Source: Exiguobacterium artemiae 255-15 (GTDB taxonomy: Bacteria; Bacillota; Bacilli; Exiguobacteriales; Exiguobacteriaceae). Taken from it: a DNA stretch of 64,000 nucleotides. Below, in pieces: positions 44,281 to 53,333 of the stretch (position 1 is its first letter; the number at the start of each line of letters is the position of its first letter). The notes beneath the pieces were generated by a model, which saw nothing but the letters and a program-made list of their open reading frames with translations, had not been told where the DNA came from and ran no database searches. The position numbers and the translations under genes were made by a program. The stretch spans positions 2,444,001 to 2,508,000 of the forward strand of contig NC_010556.1 in NCBI RefSeq assembly GCF_000019905.1, written 5' to 3'.

Positions 44281-45354
44281 TTATTTCTTATGCATTTTGA
44301 ACTCTAAAAATAGTTCATTATAATGAGCGAGCATTTCTTTTCCTAAGTTTTCATATACTTCAAGTGTATCCGTGACCTCTTTATCGGGATAAAAACGTTT
44401 GTCTTCCCGTACGTCCCGATCGAGCAATTTCAACGCTGCTTTGTTTGGCGTCGAGTATCCGACATAATCCGCATTTTTAGCGGCATTTTTCGGGTCCAGC
44501 ATGAAATTGATGAATTCATGGGCACCTTTGACGTTTTTAGCCGTTTTCGGAATGACGACGTTATCGAACCAGACATTTGATCCTTCCTTTGGAATCACAT
44601 AGTTCAAATTCTCATTTTCACTCATGATCTCATTGGCATCACCGGACCAGACGACACCGATTCCTGCTTCTTCATTGGCAAGCAAAAGCTTAATTTCATC
44701 CCCGACGATCGCTTTGACGTTTGGTGTCAAATCCATCAAGTTGGCTTTGGCTTCCTGCAGTTTCGTTTCATCGGTCTCGTTCAAGGAATAGCCAAGACTG
44801 TTCAGACTCATCCCCATCACTTCACGTGCTCCGTCTGCGAGAAGGATTTGATTTTTCAATGCCGGATCCCAGATATCTTTCCAGCTGGTCGGTTTTTTTC
44901 CGTCAATCAGTTTTTGATTGTAGACGATCCCGACCGTTCCCCAAAAATAAGGAATCGAATACTTGTTACCTGGATCAAACGATAAATCGAGGAACCGTGG
45001 ATCGATGTTCTTCAAATTGGGAATCTTTTGTTGATCGATCGGCAACACTAAATCCTCTTCGATCATCTTTGCGATCGCATAATCGGACGGCACAGCGATA
45101 TCGTACGTCGTTCCGCCTTGTTCGATTTTCGTCAGCATCGCTTCGTTTGAATCAAACGTCTGATAGACGACTTTAATACCGGATTCCTTTTCGAACTGAT
45201 CAATCAGTTCCGGATCGATATAATCGCCCCAGTTATAGATGTTCAGGACATTTTTGCCCGAATAACCTTGCGTCGTGTTCAACCGGTTCAACGCAAACAG
45301 GATGATACCGGAAATCAAGAAAATCGCGACAAACAATTGAATGAGTTTTTTCAT
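44281..45354 (-). CDS. potD: Spermidine/putrescine-binding protein PotD
   Basis: The 357-aa extracellular solute-binding protein has an uncleaved-looking N-terminal helix (residues 3-22) and lacks a lipobox cysteine. NIYNWGDYIDPELIDQFEKE and VPSDYAIAKMI are typical of PotD/PotF, and VVWSGDANE and NVWFDNVVIPK contain ligand-pocket residues. It captures polyamines for PotABC. Last gene of the operon, three bases after potC, with a CCGGAGGTG site inside potC. Confidence 0.9.
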   Translation of the reverse strand: MKKLIQLFVAIFLISGIILFALNRLNTTQGYSGKNVLNIYNWGDYIDPELIDQFEKESGIKVVYQTFDSNEAMLTKIEQGGTTYDIAVPSDYAIAKMIEEDLVLPIDQQKIPNLKNIDPRFLDLSFDPGNKYSIPYFWGTVGIVYNQKLIDGKKPTSWKDIWDPALKNQILLADGAREVMGMSLNSLGYSLNETDETKLQEAKANLMDLTPNVKAIVGDEIKLLLANEEAGIGVVWSGDANEIMSENENLNYVIPKEGSNVWFDNVVIPKTAKNVKGAHEFINFMLDPKNAAKNADYVGYSTPNKAALKLLDRDVREDKRFYPDKEVTDTLEVYENLGKEMLAHYNELFLEFKMHKK

Positions 45355-45357
45355 CGA

Positions 45358-46161
45358 TTATTTCACCTCCGGTCGGGACAACTTCATCGCAGAACGTTGG
45401 TTCAGGAAGTAATAGCCGATGACGAGTAAGAATGTAAACAGGAAAATCACGGTCGACAAGGCGTTGATTTTCATCGAAATCCCCTGCCGCGCAAGCGAAT
45501 AGATTTCAACGGACAATGTCGTGAATCCATTTCCGGTAACGAAAAATGTCACCGCAAAATCATCGAGTGAATACGTCAATGCCGTAAAGAAGCCGGCAAA
45601 GATACCGGGTGTAATGTACGGCAGGATGACTTTCGTCAGAACATCAAGCCGGCTCGCTCCTAAATCACGCGCTGCATCAACGAGTGTCGGACTCATTTCC
45701 TGCAGTTTCGGCAGGACCAGAATGACGACAATCGGGACGGAGAACGCGATGTGTGACAACAGGACCGACGTAAAGCCGAGCTGAATGCCGAGCATCGTAA
45801 AGAAGATCAGGAACGACGCCCCGATGATGACATCGGGACTGACGATCAGGATACTGTTGAGCGTCAACAACGACGTCTCAATCCGTTTCTTGCGGACCGC
45901 CTGTATCCCGATCGCTCCAAGGACACCGATGATCGTCGAAATCGCTGCGGACAGAAGCGCAATGACCAGCGTATTTAAGACGATGATCAAGAGACGGGAA
46001 TCCTGGAACACTTCCTTGTACCAATCCCACGTGAAGGAATCAAAGTTTGTCATGTTATCGGCACTGTTAAACGAGTAGAAGGCCAGATAAAGAATCGGGG
46101 CGTACAAGATGATGAAGACACCGATCAGGTACAGATTCGCTAATTTTAATCGTTTCATCAT
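45358..46161 (-). CDS. potC: Spermidine/putrescine ABC permease PotC
   Basis: A 267-aa inner-membrane permease with six helices and the EAA-type loop AARDLGASRLDVLTKVILPY (near 180-199) that couples to PotA. It forms the translocation path with PotB. It overlaps potB by four bases (ATGA). Confidence 0.9.
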   Translation of the reverse strand: MMKRLKLANLYLIGVFIILYAPILYLAFYSFNSADNMTNFDSFTWDWYKEVFQDSRLLIIVLNTLVIALLSAAISTIIGVLGAIGIQAVRKKRIETSLLTLNSILIVSPDVIIGASFLIFFTMLGIQLGFTSVLLSHIAFSVPIVVILVLPKLQEMSPTLVDAARDLGASRLDVLTKVILPYITPGIFAGFFTALTYSLDDFAVTFFVTGNGFTTLSVEIYSLARQGISMKINALSTVIFLFTFLLVIGYYFLNQRSAMKLSRPEVK

Positions 46162-46964
46162 GTCGTCGCTCCTTTCTTCCGTTTCGTACTCGTTAATGCC
46201 AGAATGATTGCCATCGCAATAATCAGGAAGACGGCAATCGTCGCGCCCATTCCCCAGTTTTGCGTGACAAGAAACTGCTGTTCAATCGCTGTTCCGAGCG
46301 TGATGACCCGGTTCCCGGCAATCAGACGCGTAATCATGAATAACGACAGCGCCGGAATGAAGACGAGCTGACAGCCCGATTTGACACCGTCAAGCGTCAA
46401 CGGAAAGACGACACGGCGGAACGTCATGAAATTCGAGGCCCCGAGATCGCGGGCCGCAAACACAAGTGACGGGTTCAATTTTTCAATCGCATTAAAGATC
46501 GGCAGGATCATGAACGGAATGAAGATATAGACGGAAACAAACACGAAACTGAAGTCCGTGAACAAAATCTGTTTCCGGCCGATTCCGATCGCTTCAAGCG
46601 TCTGGTTCGCCCACCCGTATGTGCTGAACAGACCGATGAAAGCATAGGCTTTTAAGAGCAGGTTGATCCAGGTCGGCAAGATGATCAACAGCAGCCACAA
46701 TTGTTTATGCTTTGTTTTCGTCAGCAGATAGGCAGTCGGATAACCAATTGCCAGTGAAAACAGTGTGATCAAAAAGGCATACCAAAACGAGCTGAGCGTC
46801 ATCGTCAGATACGTCGAGGTGAAGAACTTCTGGTAGTTGACGAGTGAGAAATGTCCTTCGAGATCGAGAAACGAATAATAGACGACGAGGACGATCGGCG
46901 CAATGACGAACAACGCAATCCAGAAACTATACGGAATCAGGTACCAGTTACGTGTCTTCTGCAT
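46158..46964 (-). CDS. potB: Spermidine/putrescine ABC permease PotB
   Basis: The 268-aa permease has six helices and the EAA loop AARDLGASNFMTFRRVVFPL. I chose the ATG at 46962-46964, which overlaps the potA stop codon (TGATG); a GTG three bases upstream is an alternative. Partner of PotC. Acts in the cell membrane. Confidence 0.88.
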   Translation of the reverse strand: MQKTRNWYLIPYSFWIALFVIAPIVLVVYYSFLDLEGHFSLVNYQKFFTSTYLTMTLSSFWYAFLITLFSLAIGYPTAYLLTKTKHKQLWLLLIILPTWINLLLKAYAFIGLFSTYGWANQTLEAIGIGRKQILFTDFSFVFVSVYIFIPFMILPIFNAIEKLNPSLVFAARDLGASNFMTFRRVVFPLTLDGVKSGCQLVFIPALSLFMITRLIAGNRVITLGTAIEQQFLVTQNWGMGATIAVFLIIAMAIILALTSTKRKKGATT

Positions 46965-48061
46965 CACAGCACCCCATCGTAGGACTCAAGCCGTTTGTCG
47001 AATTCCTCTTCCGTCTCATTCAGACGCATGACGTGAATCGCTTCCGGATCAAACGTCAAGCCGATCTGTTCCCCGACCGTCGCTTTTTTCGTACTGTGGA
47101 CGAGCCATTCGTTTCCGACTTCATCCATGCAGGCAATCTCATAGTGAACACCGCGGAACAGCTGGGAATCGACGGTCACGCGCAACTTCCCTTGGGCGAC
47201 GCTGGTGATTTCCAAGTCTTCCGGACGGATGACGATTTCGACCGGTTCATTTAATTCGAGACCGCGGTCGACACATTCAAATTCTTTTTCTGCGAACGAG
47301 ACCCGGTAATCCATCAACATCCGTCCCGGGATGATATTCGATTCCCCGATGAAATCAGCGACGAAACGGTTGATCGGTTCGTCATAAATATCCGTTGGTG
47401 TACCCGACTGCTGAATCAGACCGTGATTGAGGACAAAGATTTCGTCCGACATCGCCAGTGCCTCTTCCTGATCGTGCGTGACGAAAATGAACGTGATGCC
47501 GAGACGACGCTGTAAATCACGTAGCTCATACTGCATTTCCGTCCGCAGTTTCAGATCGAGTGCCGATAACGGTTCATCCAGTAAGATGACTTCCGGTTCG
47601 TTGACGATCGCCCGGGCGATAGCGACACGCTGGCGCTGTCCGCCTGACATCTCCGTGATTTCGCGGTTTTCGTATCCGGATAAGTTGACGAACTTTAACG
47701 CATCGAGCACACGTGTCTTGATTTCCGCGTCTTTCATCTTTTTGATCCGCAATCCGAACGCGATGTTCTCAAAGACGTTGAGGTGCGGGAACAACGCATA
47801 ATCCTGAAAGACCGTGTTGACCTGCCGTTTGTTGGCGGGAACATCGTTGATCCGTTTTCCATTGAACAGAATATCGCCTTCCGTCGCTTCAGTGAACCCG
47901 GCAATCAGCCGTAAAACCGTCGTTTTCCCGCAACCGGATGGTCCGAGCAGCGTATAAAATTTTCCACGTTCAATTTCAAAACTGACGCGTTCAAGAACCG
48001 TCTGATCGTCAAAACGTTTTGTCACGTCTGTAAATTGAATGATCGTATTGTTGTCTGCCAA
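46964..48061 (-). CDS. potA: Spermidine/putrescine ABC transporter ATPase PotA
   Basis: The 365-aa ATPase has Walker [10 protein letters not shown] (37-45), signature [10 protein letters not shown], Walker [13 protein letters not shown] and a C-terminal TOBE/regulatory domain (from about 235). It energises polyamine import. The start is a TTG at 48059-48061, with AAGGAGGAAT upstream, 13 bases after the regulator gene. Confidence 0.9.
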   Translation of the reverse strand: MADNNTIIQFTDVTKRFDDQTVLERVSFEIERGKFYTLLGPSGCGKTTVLRLIAGFTEATEGDILFNGKRINDVPANKRQVNTVFQDYALFPHLNVFENIAFGLRIKKMKDAEIKTRVLDALKFVNLSGYENREITEMSGGQRQRVAIARAIVNEPEVILLDEPLSALDLKLRTEMQYELRDLQRRLGITFIFVTHDQEEALAMSDEIFVLNHGLIQQSGTPTDIYDEPINRFVADFIGESNIIPGRMLMDYRVSFAEKEFECVDRGLELNEPVEIVIRPEDLEITSVAQGKLRVTVDSQLFRGVHYEIACMDEVGNEWLVHSTKKATVGEQIGLTFDPEAIHVMRLNETEEEFDKRLESYDGVL

Positions 48062-48074
48062 ATCTTATTCCTCC

Positions 48075-48620
48075 TTATAAGTACGAATCCGTGGCCGTCA
48101 CGAGTACTTTCGTTTCCGCCTTTGAATCATTTCGTAACTGATGAATTTCTGAAGCTTTATAATAGAGCGTCTCGCCTTGCGTCGCCACGAATGATTCCCG
48201 GCCAAGCTTCAACGTGACCGCCCCTTCAAGTACATAGACGAACGTTTCCGATCCGGACGGTTCGTATGCTTTAAAGTGTCCGCCCGGTGCCAATCGCAGT
48301 AAGACAGGCTCCATTTCCTTTTCATTCGATTCCGGAATCAGCCATGTCACATGATACCCTTGTTCCGGGTCCTCATAACGCGTGACATCTTTTTGCGAAT
48401 AAACGACCTTTTGATTTAATGTGTCTTCATCAAAGAAATCCTTCGCCGAGATGCCGAGTACTTCCAGAAGACTGAACAGCGTCTCGATCGACGGTGAACT
48501 GATCTCACGTTCGATTTGCGAGATGTATCCTTTACTTAAATCCGTCCGTTCGCCAAGCTCCTCTTGCGTCAAGCCTTTTTGAAGACGCAGATTTTTGATT
48601 TTGTTTCCGATCGTCCGCAA
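48075..48620 (-). CDS. XRE-cupin transcriptional regulator of the pot operon
   Basis: The 181-aa protein has an N-terminal helix-turn-helix (residues 5-58, GLTQEELGERTDLSKGYISQ) and a C-terminal cupin domain (from about 105, with GGHFKAYEPSGSETFVYVLE). The arrangement matches PuuR-like regulators that sense putrescine or a related small molecule. As first gene of its own operon it probably controls polyamine import by autoregulation. Start TTG 48620, with AAAGGAGGG. Ligand inferred from context only. Confidence 0.88.
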   Translation of the reverse strand: MRTIGNKIKNLRLQKGLTQEELGERTDLSKGYISQIEREISSPSIETLFSLLEVLGISAKDFFDEDTLNQKVVYSQKDVTRYEDPEQGYHVTWLIPESNEKEMEPVLLRLAPGGHFKAYEPSGSETFVYVLEGAVTLKLGRESFVATQGETLYYKASEIHQLRNDSKAETKVLVTATDSYL

Positions 48621-48686
48621 TCCGCGCCCTCCTTTCCAAATAACAGTTTAGTATAAGACGACTTCAAGTTTACTAATCACGTACCG

Positions 48687-48714
48687 ATTATAGCGTATTG
48701 GGCCAGTTAATCAA
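48687..48714 (-). promoter_or_regulatory. Promoter of the pot operon
   Basis: On the minus strand TTGATT (48714-48709) and TATAAT (48692-48687) are 16 bases apart, about 70 bases before the regulator start codon. The region between it and the gene has direct- and inverted-repeat traces where the XRE-cupin protein could bind; I cannot define the operator. Confidence 0.65.
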
Positions 48715-48744
48715 CTAAAATGTTTCAAAAATTTAAAGGTTCAT

Positions 48745-48773
48745 TTGACAGCGATAACGCTTACAACTACAAT
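48745..48773 (+). promoter_or_regulatory. degV promoter with a cre-like site in the spacer
   Basis: TTGACA (48745-48750) and TACAAT (48768-48773) are exactly 17 bases apart. The reverse complement of 48752-48765 is TGTAAGCGTTATCG, which fits the cre consensus at 13 of 14 positions and fills the spacer, so CcpA binding would exclude RNA polymerase. The divergent pot promoter is 31 bases away. Confidence 0.65.
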
Positions 48774-48806
48774 TAATACCAGGTACTAAAATAAGGAGGA
48801 AACAGC

Positions 48807-49652
48807 ATGAAGATTGCATGGATTACAGACAGTACGACGATTTTGCCCGATTCGATTTCTCAGCACGAAGACTTGACCGTCGTCCCTCTTCTTGTCATGA
48901 AGGATGGTGAAAGTTTTACGGACGGCATCGATGTCGAGGCCGAGACCGTCTATCAATGGATCGATGCGAAACATAAGGTCACGACCAGCCAACCGTCGAT
49001 CGGTACGTTCACGGAACACTATGAACGGTTAAAAGAGCAGTATGATATCGGCTTTGCGATCCATCTTTCAAGCGAGCTGAGCGGGACGTATAACGCTTCT
49101 GTTCAAGGGGCTGAAATTGCCGGATTCCGGTTGATTGCCATCGATTCCCGTTGCGGCATCTATCCGGCGGGCCAATTGCTTGCGGAAGCGATGCAACTCG
49201 CAGCAGATGGAATGGCAGTCACAGAAATCGAGCAGTATATTTTAGAGCGCCGCTTCGATCATCATATCGAGTTCACGGTCGCGAACCTCGATCAGCTGCA
49301 GGCAGGCGGACGCATTTCCTCGACGAAGGCGTTTGTCGGTAACTTACTTCAATTGCGGCCTCTGTTTCATTTCGAAGAAGGGAAAATCGTACCGTATCAG
49401 ACGGTTCGAACGTTCAAGAAAGCGCATGGGAAGATTTATGACCATCTCGTTGAAATGCTTGAGAGCGGAACGGTCACTGATGTTTCATTATTCCATGCAA
49501 CTGCCTACGATTTGGCGTTCGAGTGGAAAACGAATCTCGAAAAGCGGTTCGATGTCACAGTTCGCATCGATAACTTAACGCCTGTTCTCGGTTCACATAC
49601 CGGTAATCCGGCCATCGGCATGTCGTTCTTAAATCCGACGAGCCGACGCTGA
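48807..49652 (+). CDS. DegV-family fatty-acid-binding protein
   Basis: The 281-aa protein matches DegV: WITDSTTILPDSI at the N-terminus, TSQPSIGTF, HLSSELSGTYNAS and VANLDQLQAGGRISSTKAF. DegV proteins bind a fatty acid in a pocket and may act as partners of fatty acid kinase (FakB-like). It is monocistronic or followed by the next gene through a terminator-like hairpin. The ATG has AAGGAGGAAA upstream. Confidence 0.88.
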   Translation: MKIAWITDSTTILPDSISQHEDLTVVPLLVMKDGESFTDGIDVEAETVYQWIDAKHKVTTSQPSIGTFTEHYERLKEQYDIGFAIHLSSELSGTYNASVQGAEIAGFRLIAIDSRCGIYPAGQLLAEAMQLAADGMAVTEIEQYILERRFDHHIEFTVANLDQLQAGGRISSTKAFVGNLLQLRPLFHFEEGKIVPYQTVRTFKKAHGKIYDHLVEMLESGTVTDVSLFHATAYDLAFEWKTNLEKRFDVTVRIDNLTPVLGSHTGNPAIGMSFLNPTSRR

Positions 49653-49677
49653 TGTCTAAAGAGTCAAATATCCGGGT

Positions 49678-49708
49678 AAACCTCCTTTAGAGATTAAAGG
49701 AGGTTTTT
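49678..49708 (+). terminator. Terminator-like hairpin that contains the next gene's ribosome binding site
   Basis: AAACCTCCTTTA (49678-49689) pairs perfectly with TAAAGGAGGTTT (49695-49706), loop GAGAT, then T tail to 49708. The 3' arm holds AAAGGAGG, the ribosome binding site for the TTG at 49712. So the hairpin can end the degV transcript, but in any read-through RNA it also hides that site. Confidence 0.8.
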
Positions 49709-49711
49709 GTA

Positions 49712-50440
49712 TTGAAAAACAAATGGATTTGGCTCAACTGGCTTGGTTTTGTTTTTACGATCGCTGTCAATGCGCTTGACGGTGGAAAGACAGGACGGAT
49801 TTCGGACACGATCATGACCTATTTCAAACCCGCAGGTTATGCTTTCTCGATTTGGGGACTTATCTATCTTGTTTTGCTCGTCTGGTTGATCATGCAGACG
49901 ATTCCGAAATTCAAGGAACATGATATCGCAAAAAAAATCGGACCGTGGTTCTTGATCAGTTGTCTGTTCAATGCCGGTTGGATTGTTACGTTCTCATACA
50001 AGTTATTCCCGCTGTCGGTCGTCGTCATCGTCGGTCTTCTCGTTTCACTGATCGTGATTTACTCAAAAATCGACCGCGAGACAAAAGCCTTACGCTTTAA
50101 ATTGCCGTTCTCGCTTTACCTCGGTTGGGTATCGGTTGCGACGATTGCCAATATCTTCTTGACCATCGATACCGAAAACATCAACTCATGGCTTGGAATC
50201 GGCGATGCCGGTTGGACGATGATCATGCTTGGTGTTGGTGTAGTTCTCGCCTTGTTGTTCATGTTCTTTAACCGCGATCCGATTTATCCGCTCGTCTTCG
50301 TCTGGGCTTACATTGCAATCAACTTCCAGTCGGATAACGGGCTTGTTGATACAGTTGTTCTCGGAAGTGTCGTCGTCCTGCTTGCCGGATATGTCTTCCT
50401 GCTCGTCCGGATGCGCCGGCAAATGCGCGTGAGCAACTAA
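49712..50440 (+). CDS. TspO/MBR-related tryptophan-rich membrane protein
   Basis: The 242-aa protein has about seven helices. KPAGYAFSIWGLIYLVLLVW (near 40-59) and SVATIANIFLT resemble the TspO/MBR-like tryptophan-rich sensory protein family, but the length is greater than the classical 160 aa TspO. These proteins bind porphyrins or other ligands in the membrane; function here unknown. The start is TTG at 49712, whose ribosome binding site lies in the preceding hairpin. The next gene follows 51 bases later. Confidence 0.75.
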   Translation: MKNKWIWLNWLGFVFTIAVNALDGGKTGRISDTIMTYFKPAGYAFSIWGLIYLVLLVWLIMQTIPKFKEHDIAKKIGPWFLISCLFNAGWIVTFSYKLFPLSVVVIVGLLVSLIVIYSKIDRETKALRFKLPFSLYLGWVSVATIANIFLTIDTENINSWLGIGDAGWTMIMLGVGVVLALLFMFFNRDPIYPLVFVWAYIAINFQSDNGLVDTVVLGSVVVLLAGYVFLLVRMRRQMRVSN

Positions 50441-50491
50441 CGTTATTTTCTGCCCGGTTCGGCGTATAATGAAGTCAAAGGAGTGAATGTC

Positions 50492-50839
50492 ATGCATATC
50501 ACATTTACAGAAACGGCTCTGGCACGCATCGACCAGTTACGCGGGGATACTCCCGGTCAACTGCATCTTTATTATGATACGGAAGGATGCGGTTGCGGGA
50601 ACTCCGGCATCTTCAGCATCCGGCTCGTCGAAGGGGCGGCGGACGAAGATATGACGATTGATTCAAACGTCGGACCGGTCCTCGTTAAACGGTGGTCGAG
50701 CCATTTTCTCGATCAGGAAATGACGCTTGATTACATTCCCGAGAAAAAATCATTGATTCTAAAAAGTGATGGTCAATACTTCAATACGAACGTCCTCGTT
50801 ACAGATCAGACCGGCTGCCAGTTGACAGCCAACCGGTAA
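50492..50839 (+). CDS. YqkB/HesB-like small protein with a Cys-x-Cys motif
   Basis: The 115-aa protein has the HesB/IscA-like fold (MHITFTETALARIDQLRG) with a GCGCGNSG motif near residue 32 and a further Cys in TGCQL near the C-terminus. It belongs to the group of B. subtilis YqkB, which may assist iron-sulfur cluster assembly. ATG 50492 has AAAGGAG. It is paired in family with the cysteine-free protein at 36148-36435. Confidence 0.75.
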   Translation: MHITFTETALARIDQLRGDTPGQLHLYYDTEGCGCGNSGIFSIRLVEGAADEDMTIDSNVGPVLVKRWSSHFLDQEMTLDYIPEKKSLILKSDGQYFNTNVLVTDQTGCQLTANR

Positions 50840-51030
50840 GACGACAAAAAAGGCAGCTTCCCTTGTGGAAAGCTGCCTTTGTAGTGTGATGGACAGACAG
50901 GTACTGGATTGAGTAGAGAGCTGAGCAACCATCGAAATGTACGGCGATTCTGTCTGCATCTTGCACAAGTCGAACAAATTCCTGCCCGGAATTCGTTCAC
51001 GAAGCCATTGCGTCCCCCATGATCGCACAC
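50806..51030 (-). CDS. Possible cysteine-rich small protein, 74 aa
   Basis: This frame, in the gap between two converging genes, starts GTG at 51028-51030 with a GAGGAAT site and a TATACT -10-like box at 51053-51058 (minus strand), but no clear -35. Its N-terminal half has CSTCARC (residues 19-25) and a further Cys46, suggesting a metal-binding or redox micro-protein. It overlaps the end of the YqkB-like gene by 34 bases and passes through a terminator, which speaks against it. Treat as tentative. Confidence 0.3.
   Translation of the reverse strand: MCDHGGRNGFVNEFRAGICSTCARCRQNRRTFRWLLSSLLNPVPVCPSHYKGSFPQGKLPFLSSYRLAVNWQPV
50848..50881 (+). terminator. Terminator of the YqkB-like gene
   Basis: AAAGGCAGCTT-CC (from 50849) pairs with GGAAAGCTGCCTTT (50867-50880) with one bulge; T3 follows. 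It ends transcription nine bases past the stop codon. Confidence 0.75.
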
Positions 51031-51094
51031 ATATTCCTCGTGTGCTTATCCAGTATACGTAAAAAGACACGGATTGGATTGAACGGATGTGCTG

Positions 51095-53137
51095 TCAGCC
51101 CACATCCAGGACAGTTCGTTCAATCGTCTGCTGGTCGAGATCCTTGACCTTGACCGGACGGCTGTAATAATAACCCTGCCCATAGTCACATCCGAGTCGT
51201 TTCAGGAATTCATGCTGCTCAAGCGTCTCGACGCCTTCCGCCACCACTTCAATCCCAAGACTCTTCGCCAACTGGATGATCATTTCGGTAATCGCCGTTC
51301 CCCGCTCATCATGCGGTACTTCATCAATGAATGATTTATCAATCTTCAAGATATCGATCGGTAAATGCTTTAAATGCGTCAGCGAGGACAGTCCTGTCCC
51401 GAAGTCATCGAGCGCAATCGTCAAACTCAATTGCTTCAATTCTCCGAGCATCAATAAGGCCCGCTCCAGATTTTCCATGACGGATGTCTCCGTAATCTCC
51501 AGTTGAAGTTGCAATTCTCCGCCGTTCTTCAACGAATGATGAACGATTTCCTTGATCATCAAATTATGCGATTCCGACCGGAAATGCATCGCTGACAGGT
51601 TGACGGAGACTTGACGGATGAAGTGATCCTCTTCCCGCCAGACTTCCATTTGCTTGACAGTTTCCTGCAGTACCCACTGGGTCAGCCGATGGATCAGACT
51701 GTACTTTTCAGCGAGCGGAATGAATTCCGCCGGTGAAATGAAACCGAATTTCGGATGATTCCAGCGAATCAGGACTTCTGCCTGCTCGACCTTGCCTGTT
51801 GCCAGCGCAATTTTCGGTTGATAGACGAGATTAAACTCTTTAAAGTCCGTCATGGCCCGACGGAGGGAACCGACGATTTGTTGTTCCCGGCGATCCGAAT
51901 GGAGCAGTTCATCGTAGATGACAAAACGGTCCCGTCCTTCATTTTTCCCTGCACGCAGGGCGCTTTCCATCTGACCAATCCGCATTTCCAGTGTATCCGT
52001 AATATTCGGAACGATGATGCCGATGGTCGCAGTCAAATGAATCTCCTGCCCGTCGAGAAAAATCGGTTGCCGGATTGCTTCCAGGACATCCGTGAAGGCC
52101 TCTTCGAGCAGATCGGGATGGATGTTTTGAATCAGGAAAAATTGGGTTCCATTGTAACGGATACAGGCTTCATCTTCTCGAAGTAACGCTTTGATCCGGT
52201 CCGAGAATTGCCGAATGACGATGTCTCCCTGATCAAAGCCGAATGTATCATTGATCCATTTGTACCCGTCCAGATCGAGCAACGCCATCGTCATCCGCTT
52301 TTTCGTCCGGCTGTATTGTCCGTCGACTTTTGACATATGATGATCCAGCCAACGGCGATTGTGCAATCCGGTCAAATGATCCGTATACGCCATCATCTGT
52401 AAGGCCCGCCGTTCAAGATGAATATACAGTCCGACGATCAACAGAACGATTAAAAAGACCGGAACTGCCACGTCGCTTAAGATATTTGATGTGACGGGGC
52501 TGGCTGAGACGTCCACTCCCGAAGCACCGGGAACACAAAACGTCGTCCCGAGCATTCCGACATAGTGCATCGTTGAAATACCAAACCCCATTAAGATGGC
52601 AACGGGAATCAAAATTCGTTTTTTATCGACATGCCGTGTCATATACAGCAACAGGAGGGCGACATAAGCGACCGTGATGGCAATCACAATCGATAACGTG
52701 AATAACGCCGCATCATAGCGGACATCCCCATCGAACTGCATCGCAACCATACCAAGATAATGCATCATGGCGATTCCCGTCCCCATTAACGTTCCGGCAA
52801 TGATGACTTTTTTCCGTGTCAGCTCCGAATAATATAAGAGATAAAAGGCAATCCAGGCAGCCGTCACGGCGGGGACGATTGACAGGAACATCAGCACCCA
52901 GTCGTATTTGACCGGTACCGCCAACTCAAATGCCCCCATGCCAACGAAGTGCATACCCCAAATGGATAATCCCATCGTCAAGCAAGAGACGAACAATGCT
53001 CTTTTCTTTAAAGATACGGCTTTTGCCAACCGGCGATTTAATTCAAGTGAGGCATAGGATCCGACAATGGCCACGATGACCGATAGGATGACCAATGTCT
53101 CTTCGTAATGTTTCGTTAAGGTGATCCATTCATTCAT
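51095..53137 (-). CDS. MHYT-GGDEF-EAL membrane protein, probable c-di-GMP phosphodiesterase
   Basis: The 680-aa protein starts with a seven-helix MHYT sensor; its three repeats read MHFVGM, MHYLGM and MHYVGM, thought to bind copper and sense oxygen, CO or NO. The GGDEF domain has NGTQF (329-333) in place of GGDEF, so cyclase activity is unlikely, although DLDGYKWIND is intact. The EAL domain reads E454-V-L and retains ALDDFGTG, KIDKSF and AEGVE. It is related to B. subtilis YkoW in its MHYT-GGDEF-EAL arrangement but lacks a PAS domain. Monocistronic. Confidence 0.88.
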   Translation of the reverse strand: MNEWITLTKHYEETLVILSVIVAIVGSYASLELNRRLAKAVSLKKRALFVSCLTMGLSIWGMHFVGMGAFELAVPVKYDWVLMFLSIVPAVTAAWIAFYLLYYSELTRKKVIIAGTLMGTGIAMMHYLGMVAMQFDGDVRYDAALFTLSIVIAITVAYVALLLLYMTRHVDKKRILIPVAILMGFGISTMHYVGMLGTTFCVPGASGVDVSASPVTSNILSDVAVPVFLIVLLIVGLYIHLERRALQMMAYTDHLTGLHNRRWLDHHMSKVDGQYSRTKKRMTMALLDLDGYKWINDTFGFDQGDIVIRQFSDRIKALLREDEACIRYNGTQFFLIQNIHPDLLEEAFTDVLEAIRQPIFLDGQEIHLTATIGIIVPNITDTLEMRIGQMESALRAGKNEGRDRFVIYDELLHSDRREQQIVGSLRRAMTDFKEFNLVYQPKIALATGKVEQAEVLIRWNHPKFGFISPAEFIPLAEKYSLIHRLTQWVLQETVKQMEVWREEDHFIRQVSVNLSAMHFRSESHNLMIKEIVHHSLKNGGELQLQLEITETSVMENLERALLMLGELKQLSLTIALDDFGTGLSSLTHLKHLPIDILKIDKSFIDEVPHDERGTAITEMIIQLAKSLGIEVVAEGVETLEQHEFLKRLGCDYGQGYYYSRPVKVKDLDQQTIERTVLDVG

Positions 53138-53273
53138 GATAAGTGCCTCTCTTTTTTGACTGACATTCCTATTAGTATCGTCTGCTTACCGGTATTTTTT
53201 CAGTCTTCTGAAGAAATTTCATTAGAATGCGTGTGCTTTTTTCTAAAATAGGCGGATATACTCGAAAAACGAA

Positions 53274-53308
53274 CAAAAAAAGGGATGCTGTTGATATCGC
53301 ATCCCCTT
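53274..53308 (-). terminator. Terminator of the sigma/anti-sigma operon
   Basis: AGGGATGC (53281-53288) pairs with GCATCCCCT (53299-53307); the minus strand then has T7. It is 26 bases past the anti-sigma stop codon. Confidence 0.75.
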
Positions 53309-53333
53309 ACTGTTATCTCTCATTCACTGATTG

